Source of the DNA: Endotrypanum monterogeii
Lineage: Eukaryota > Euglenozoa > Kinetoplastea > Trypanosomatida > Trypanosomatidae
Length of the DNA stretch: 11,828 nucleotides
Direction: 5' to 3'
NCBI GenBank assembly: GCA_000333855.2
Contig: CM007334.1
Location: forward strand, 483,196-495,023
Shown in pieces: positions 7,468 through 11,828 of this stretch. A program made the translations under genes and the position numbers. The notes under the pieces were generated by a model. The model was not told where the DNA came from. It ran no database searches and saw only the letters and a list, made by a program, of their open reading frames with translations. The stretch's first letter is position 1, and each line of letters opens with the position of its first letter.

Positions 7468-8195
7468 ATCTAGTAACGTACGAAAGGGACTCTGGTATGG
7501 AAGGTCGTATATATGTGTATGTAGATGTGCATATACATCGATGTCTGTGCTTGCGTTTGTATGAGGGTATCTCGAGGTGTTTTGCCGTCGGTGATCCATG
7601 TTGTCACTCACTCTCGATAATGCACCGGTTGATACATTTGGAAAAAATCCTCCTCAGCATCGCTATCATGGTATTCGACTAGTGAGGGCGTGTACTCGCT
7701 TTTCCTACCCCTTCCCCGTCTTGGTAGGGTGGGGTGGGTGGGGGACCTCTTTACGTCCATGTTTCCTTCCTCGTTTTTTTTTTTGCCCTATTTTATTACC
7801 ATGTTTTTTTTTTTTTCTGTGCTGTGATGTCTCACAGGTGATGTACAAATTAGGCTTGAGTGTTTTGTTTCCTGTCTTCTTGCCCCCATCTCGTTTGTGT
7901 CTGTGTCTCTGTGTTTCTGTATTGGTGCGTGTGGTGTGGTGATGATGATGGTGGTTTCCTTCTTTCCATCTCCTACTTGGCTCCCTCTTTTTCTCCTCCA
8001 CGCCACTTTTTATGTCGCTTACCATCATTCATTGAAGTCACTCCACATGCGCTTAGCTCGCATCTCTCTTGATTGTGCGCATCCGCCCTCGCTCTTTTTC
8101 TTCATACAGCTGGGCTCTCTCCCTCTCTTTCTCTTTCTCTGGGGATGTGTGTGTCCGTGTGTGTGTGTGTGCGCTTCTCCTAACAACGAGATAAT

Positions 8196-8198
<3 letters not shown>

Positions 8199-8228
<30 letters not shown>
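8199..8228. repeat. (AT)15 microsatellite
   Basis: Perfect AT dinucleotide tract of 30 bases, followed directly by TCAGTAATG. This arrangement resembles the TA tract-TTTCAG-ATG order ahead of the NIF-domain gene. Confidence 0.92.
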
Positions 8229-8231
<3 letters not shown>

Positions 8232-8575
8232 GTAATGTTTTCTCGCTCATTTGACGCAACGAGTTTTAGGGTCCAAGCTATGCGTCTCGTCTTTTTCGCA
8301 CCCCATCTGCGTCATGAGGAGGAAGGAGGTAAGTGTAGTGGTAATGTCCACGACGGTGACTGACGAGGCGGAAAGCTGCGAACGCTGTATACATTTTTTT
8401 CCATCACGGACCGCGATGTCCCTCCCCTGTTTCTTCCGCACGCGTGCGCCTCCGAAGAATTTTTACCTTCACCCAATCTCTGTAGATTTCACTGAGAAAA
8501 AAAAGAACACACTTGCGTACACACACGACACTAACCTAAATGGTCGATGGCTCTGACGCGTAATGGACGACCCGC

Positions 8576-8580
<5 letters not shown>

Positions 8581-8610
<30 letters not shown>
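8581..8610. repeat. (TG)15 microsatellite
   Basis: Perfect TG dinucleotide tract of 30 bases in the spacer, about 1.1 kb downstream of the coiled-coil gene's stop codon. Confidence 0.92.
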
Positions 8611-8614
<4 letters not shown>

Positions 8615-9298
8615 TATGTATGTGGATGCTAGGGGAAGGGGAGAGGGAGGGGAGACGAGGATTTTATTCTTCCCCTCTCCTTCTTCCTTCCACACTTCCC
8701 CCTTCTCATCCTCCACGTTCCCAAGCGATGAGTTCCGCACGCTATTTATCACTGGGGTCGCAAACTTCCCTCCACCTCTTTTTCATTCATGGACATGAAG
8801 CCGAACTTCCGCAGGCAAGGCTGTGCTCCCTTTGCGCCATCACATGTATGATTCCTGTTCATTTTTTTAATCACTCTTGATTTGCAATCATGATCTCCTC
8901 CCTCCCCTTCTCTCTCGCTTACGTAACCCCCCCTCCCTCCCCCCTACACACACACACTTCTTTTTGCTGCGCTGAGGGCGTAACTCTGTAACGCTTGTGT
9001 GTGTGCACGCAAAGGTGTACAAGAACGTGCGCGCCAGACGAACATCATCGCTTGGCTGTCGTGCGAGGCCACGTGAGGTCTCTTCAAGGCACCTGTAGGC
9101 GGAAAATAAAAAAAAACATTTTAAAATTTCCCCTTCAAACAGTATTCGGGGCAGAAGAAACGGAATTGATGCGCGTACGCTGGCGTTGCTCCATTCGGTG
9201 CTCCCCCCCGCTTCTGTGCTTCGCTGTGGGATTCTTTTTTTGATTATTAGTTTCATACATCGACTAACACATCTCGTTACACAATCACAGTAGGTGAC

Positions 9299-9356
9299 TC
9301 CTCTTCATCTAACGATTTTTTTTTTCTTCGTTGGGTGCACTGCTCTGGGCGTGTAG
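9299..9356 (+). promoter_or_regulatory. Polypyrimidine tract and SL acceptor abutting the ATG of the 575-aa gene
   Basis: A C/T-rich stretch with a T10 core (about 9316-9325) is followed by no AG until 9355-9356, which immediately precedes the ATG at 9357. The same AG is part of an in-frame TAG stop (9354-9356), so no upstream in-frame extension is possible. An upstream alternative is a pyrimidine-rich segment with a T8 run near 9234-9241 and an AG at 9249-9250, which would give a leader of about 106 nt without any ATG. Confidence 0.5.
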
Positions 9357-11084
9357 ATGCTCTCGCGTATTCAACGCGTGGCTCGCGCGGAGAAACGGGA
9401 AAGGGCGGAGAGGGAAATCCATGCCCGGGTCGACCAGCTCCTTCAGTGCTTAGCTCACGAAATTGCGCTTTGTGCTTCGGTGTGGGCTGGGCAGGCAAAC
9501 GCGAGCCCTCGAGAAGAGTTGGCGAGTATGGTGGGTGGTGCGGCATCCCTCGCCTGGGCGGGGTGGGGTGACGGAGAGCTGAGAGGTGTTCGCTCCACGA
9601 TGGAAAAGGTGCAAGCGCTGGTGGATCTTCACTTTGTTCGGTCTCACGATGATCATTTGGCTGCCACTGTGGACATCGCAGCGGATTCCATGGGGTACTT
9701 TCCGAAGTCCTCCGCGATGTCCACGGGTGACGATGCAGTTACTGGGGCGTCGTCTTCTATCTTTTACGAGCTGTTTGTGCGCCAACTAATTGAGCGTCTC
9801 GTGGTCCCTGTCACCTCGACAGCGATCTCTGCTGTGGGGCCATCTGTTTGCAGGGATGGTAAGGGTAGGGTCCTTACTCCCGCGGGTGGCGATGCTGCAT
9901 CTGTGGAATGTGTTTTTCCAGGCGGTGCCTCTTCTCTTTTCCCTGCCCAGTCGGTGCTGTGCCTTCCAGCAAGCATGTATATCGGGTGGCGCGGTAGTTT
10001 GTGTCTTCTCCATTCAGTTGGTGACATGCTCTGCGTGTCTGACGGTGATCGAGAGGCCGGTTGGCTGGACATCACTTCCGCAGCACTTTGCAGTCTACTG
10101 AGTAATGGACATGTACCTTTTAACGCTTCGTCCTATGCCATGGCACCCGATGCCGGGACCACTTCCGATCGCTTCGCGGCGACCACCACTGTACAGGTAC
10201 GGACTCTACACTGCTGGTGGTGGTGGTGCAGCTTAGTCATCGAGCATCGTTACTCGCAAGGGTTGCGGTCTATCAGCTCACAAGTTTCGTCTCCTGAGTT
10301 TGCACAGAGTTTCCTTCCGAGAACAAGTACATCGGCTTATCCCGCTGCAACGACGGCTGCGACTGCCGCCGATGACAGCGTTAGAGTCGACGGTGCCGCT
10401 CTTCATATGCCAGTTACTGAGGGAGATACGTCTGGAGCGCTGTGGAATGTCGGCTGTGCTGAGGCGGTGACGTACCTCAGCACCATTGTGCTATCCTCTG
10501 TCGTCAACTTTTTAAACGCTGCTGTGGAGGGGATCGTCCTCATCGCACCGGTGTCGTCACCGCTGCAGTGGTCAAAAGAATCTGCACTGTTCAGGGAGTC
10601 TTTGCAAACTGTGCGCCGTGTGGCATCGTGTCTTTTCCCATATCCGGCACAGACAACCAGCACCACGTCCTCAGGAGCATCAACCTCTTGTTGCCCACAA
10701 CTCACTGAAGCCACTTCCAAGTTTCTGCGCCACGCAGTTCACGACGCACTTATCCCACTTGCAGAGCGCGTGCTAGACGATCCAGACCTTTTGCAAAAAC
10801 GCCTCGTACCGTGGATTGTCGCGGCAGATACGTCTGTGCCCGCAGATTCCGCGAGGTCTGCGGAAGAGGGCTGGGGCAGTGATGGAGACGACGAGTGGAA
10901 TAGGGTGCAGATCACCGGGGACTCCCCTACTGATCATTTCTCGAGTGCGGAACCATCCGCCAAAAGTGCCGTACCGCCAACGAAACTGCAAAGCACCCTT
11001 ACATGCGCACTCGATATCCTGGAGAGCGAGCTCAATGAGGTTGTGGCTGCTGATAGCGTTTTCATGACGCTGCGTCGCCTCTAA
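9357..11084 (+). CDS. Hypothetical protein, conserved type, unknown function (575 aa)
   Basis: I do not recognise a family. The frame is open for 575 codons on the same strand as the other genes and starts at the only possible ATG, since an in-frame TAG directly precedes it. The N-terminus (1-38) is a predicted amphipathic helix: the first ten residues are free of acidic residues and hold three Arg (4, 7, 10), like short trypanosomatid mitochondrial presequences, but the following Arg/Glu-rich part (12-24) fits a plain coiled helix equally well. Helical stretches follow at about 81-95 and 135-150. There is an unusual run of four tryptophans (287-290, from TGG repeats). A hydrophobic stretch at about 373-400 contains Asn and Glu and may be a buried helix or a weak membrane segment. 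An acidic region lies at about 501-513 (GSDGDDEW), and a C-terminal helix with spaced Leu at about 547-575. The pattern of helices with linkers could suit a large complex subunit such as a tether, but that is only a guess. Confidence 0.8.
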   Translation: MLSRIQRVARAEKRERAEREIHARVDQLLQCLAHEIALCASVWAGQANASPREELASMVGGAASLAWAGWGDGELRGVRSTMEKVQALVDLHFVRSHDDHLAATVDIAADSMGYFPKSSAMSTGDDAVTGASSSIFYELFVRQLIERLVVPVTSTAISAVGPSVCRDGKGRVLTPAGGDAASVECVFPGGASSLFPAQSVLCLPASMYIGWRGSLCLLHSVGDMLCVSDGDREAGWLDITSAALCSLLSNGHVPFNASSYAMAPDAGTTSDRFAATTTVQVRTLHCWWWWCSLVIEHRYSQGLRSISSQVSSPEFAQSFLPRTSTSAYPAATTAATAADDSVRVDGAALHMPVTEGDTSGALWNVGCAEAVTYLSTIVLSSVVNFLNAAVEGIVLIAPVSSPLQWSKESALFRESLQTVRRVASCLFPYPAQTTSTTSSGASTSCCPQLTEATSKFLRHAVHDALIPLAERVLDDPDLLQKRLVPWIVAADTSVPADSARSAEEGWGSDGDDEWNRVQITGDSPTDHFSSAEPSAKSAVPPTKLQSTLTCALDILESELNEVVAADSVFMTLRRL

Positions 11085-11403
11085 TTCCTGTCGATGCGAA
11101 GGGGGGGGGGCGCTCCCGAAAAATCTCGACTGAATGCTCTCGTGAGATGAGATGTGCGTCTTGTTGTGACAAATCATGCATCATCCTTCCGCACTCTTTC
11201 TTTTTGTGGGTGTGTCGGCCGGCAGGTGTAGTTATGCGGGGTGGATTTCTTCTGCAGGTCAGAAATTTAGAAGAGAATGACGATCTCTCTAGTCTGTGGC
11301 TCAAAACTGGAACGTTGCACGAGTCCTGCCTCTCGAGCGCGGATGGCCGGAGGGGACCAGCGCACCACTAGTTCCTCTTGCAACTTCACCCGCTCCCTTT
11401 GCT

Positions 11404-11427
11404 ATATATATATATATATATATATAT
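11404..11427. repeat. (TA)12 microsatellite and adjacent TA-rich stretch
   Basis: An alternating TA tract of 24 bases, followed by interrupted TA-rich sequence with a second tract at about 11455-11469. Confidence 0.85.
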
Positions 11428-11574
11428 CTATATATATGTACTTCTATATGTATCTATATATATATATATCTGTGTGTGCACGTGAATACTGTCATCTCCT
11501 CCTTTCTCTGCTTCGTTTTCTGACTGACTGAACAACAAAAATGTCATTATTATCGTAAGAAAATTAAAAAACAC

Positions 11575-11578
11575 ACAC

Positions 11579-11616
<38 letters not shown>
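11575..11616. repeat. (ACACAT)7 hexamer tandem array
   Basis: Seven perfect tandem copies of ACACAT, flanked on both sides by CA dinucleotide repeats (11570-11574 and 11617-11635). It is the only hexamer array in the window and probably arose by a point change spread within a CA microsatellite. It lies upstream of the likely acceptor of the next gene. Confidence 0.9.
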
Positions 11617-11625
<9 letters not shown>

Positions 11626-11668
11626 TACACACACAAAAGGATCTATGGCACGCTACAGTGCGTGTTAG

Positions 11669-11792
11669 CCCCACCCCTTTTTTTCGAATTCTTTTTTTTC
11701 CCCGATTTGACGCACATCATCACTGGGAAACTTTCCATAATTGTTTTTCTCGTCTACTTGCTCTCTTTTGTGTTTTTCTCTTCGAAAAAAAG
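11669..11792 (+). promoter_or_regulatory. Polypyrimidine tracts and candidate SL acceptor of a downstream gene
   Basis: T-rich tracts at about 11675-11704 and 11743-11782 are followed by an AG at 11791-11792, then AT-rich DNA and a TA tract to the window end. The order tract-AG-TA repeat is the same as ahead of the NIF-domain gene and suggests another plus-strand gene starting just right of the window. Confidence 0.4.
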
Positions 11793-11804
11793 GGAAAAAT
11801 AAAC

Positions 11805-11826
11805 TATATATATATATATATATATA
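11805..11826. repeat. (TA)11 microsatellite at the window edge
   Basis: Alternating TA tract of 22 bases, following the candidate acceptor at 11791-11792. Confidence 0.85.
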
Positions 11827-11828
11827 AA

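Larger units (their letters stand above)
7468..9298. other. Long spacer: 3' UTR of the coiled-coil gene and intergenic DNA
   Basis: Almost 1.9 kb without a convincing gene. It contains T11 (7774-7784) and T13 (7804-7816) runs, TG-rich DNA at about 8143-8171, (AT)15 at 8199-8228, (TG)15 at 8581-8610 and C-rich runs at about 8925-8945. Short frames at 8235-8363 and 8314-8556 are discussed under findings. Other frames translate repeats into Thr-His, Cys-Val or Phe-rich strings and overlap on both strands. It probably holds the 3' UTR and poly(A) site of the coiled-coil gene. Confidence 0.5.
11085..11668. other. Spacer after the 575-aa gene
   Basis: Likely 3' UTR and intergenic DNA. It holds a G10 run (11101-11110), TA tracts and a hexamer array, listed separately. 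Small frames such as 11147-11371, 11277-11531 and 11296-11523 overlap each other and read the TA tracts as Tyr-Ile repeats, so they are not taken as genes. Confidence 0.5.

Noticed and set aside
8326..8336. GAGGTAAGTG resembling a 5' splice site
   Set aside because: Cis-introns are extremely rare in trypanosomatids, and no matching branch/acceptor or interrupted gene is visible.
1..11828. Mobile elements with intact enzymes, CRISPR arrays, tRNA or rRNA genes, or a defence or biosynthetic gene cluster
   Set aside because: None seen: no spaced direct repeats, no transposase or reverse transcriptase motifs, and no tRNA-like A/B boxes found by eye. The window is an ordinary eukaryotic gene array with UTR repeats.

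Overview
The window looks like nuclear DNA of a trypanosomatid, most likely a Leishmania-type flagellate (Leishmaniinae). The clues are three intron-less genes on the same strand, separated by long non-coding spacers of 1.3 to 2.4 kb; moderately GC-rich coding DNA next to spacers full of (TA)n, (TG)n, (CA)n, poly-C and poly-T runs; and a pyrimidine tract with a downstream AG ahead of each start codon, the signature of spliced-leader (SL) trans-splicing. No rRNA, tRNA, CRISPR array or bacterial operon signal was seen. The species cannot be fixed from sequence alone.

Layout: bases 1-2450 hold no convincing gene. Within them, about 766-1570 is a GC-rich block that resembles a degenerate SIDER-type retroposon, probably lying in the 3' UTR of a gene left of the window. 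At 2451-3284 is a 277-aa HAD/NIF (FCP1/SCP-like) domain protein whose two motif-I aspartates are replaced by Gly and Arg, so it is probably a pseudophosphatase. The spacer 3285-4578 contains a (TG)13 tract, a possible decayed reading frame (about 3578-4061), and the pyrimidine-rich leader of the next gene with (CA)15. At 4579-7467 is a 962-aa coiled-coil protein with a C-terminal CxxC-N-R-P motif resembling the DUF4795/QRICH2 family, a candidate flagellar or cytoskeletal protein. The spacer 7468-9356 is rich in microsatellites, with poly-T/AG signals and short ORFs of doubtful status. At 9357-11084 is a 575-aa protein of unknown function whose ATG directly abuts the first AG after its pyrimidine tract. 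From 11085 to the end is spacer with a (ACACAT)7 array and what looks like the SL acceptor of the next gene.

The three genes probably belong to one directional polycistronic transcription unit. In trypanosomatids this does not imply shared function, and nothing seen here ties their products into one pathway. Regulation would be post-transcriptional, through the UTRs, which is where all long repeats and the SIDER-like block lie. The points most worth following up are the catalytically disabled phosphatase fold, the zero-length leader of the third gene, and the possible decayed gene between genes 1 and 2.
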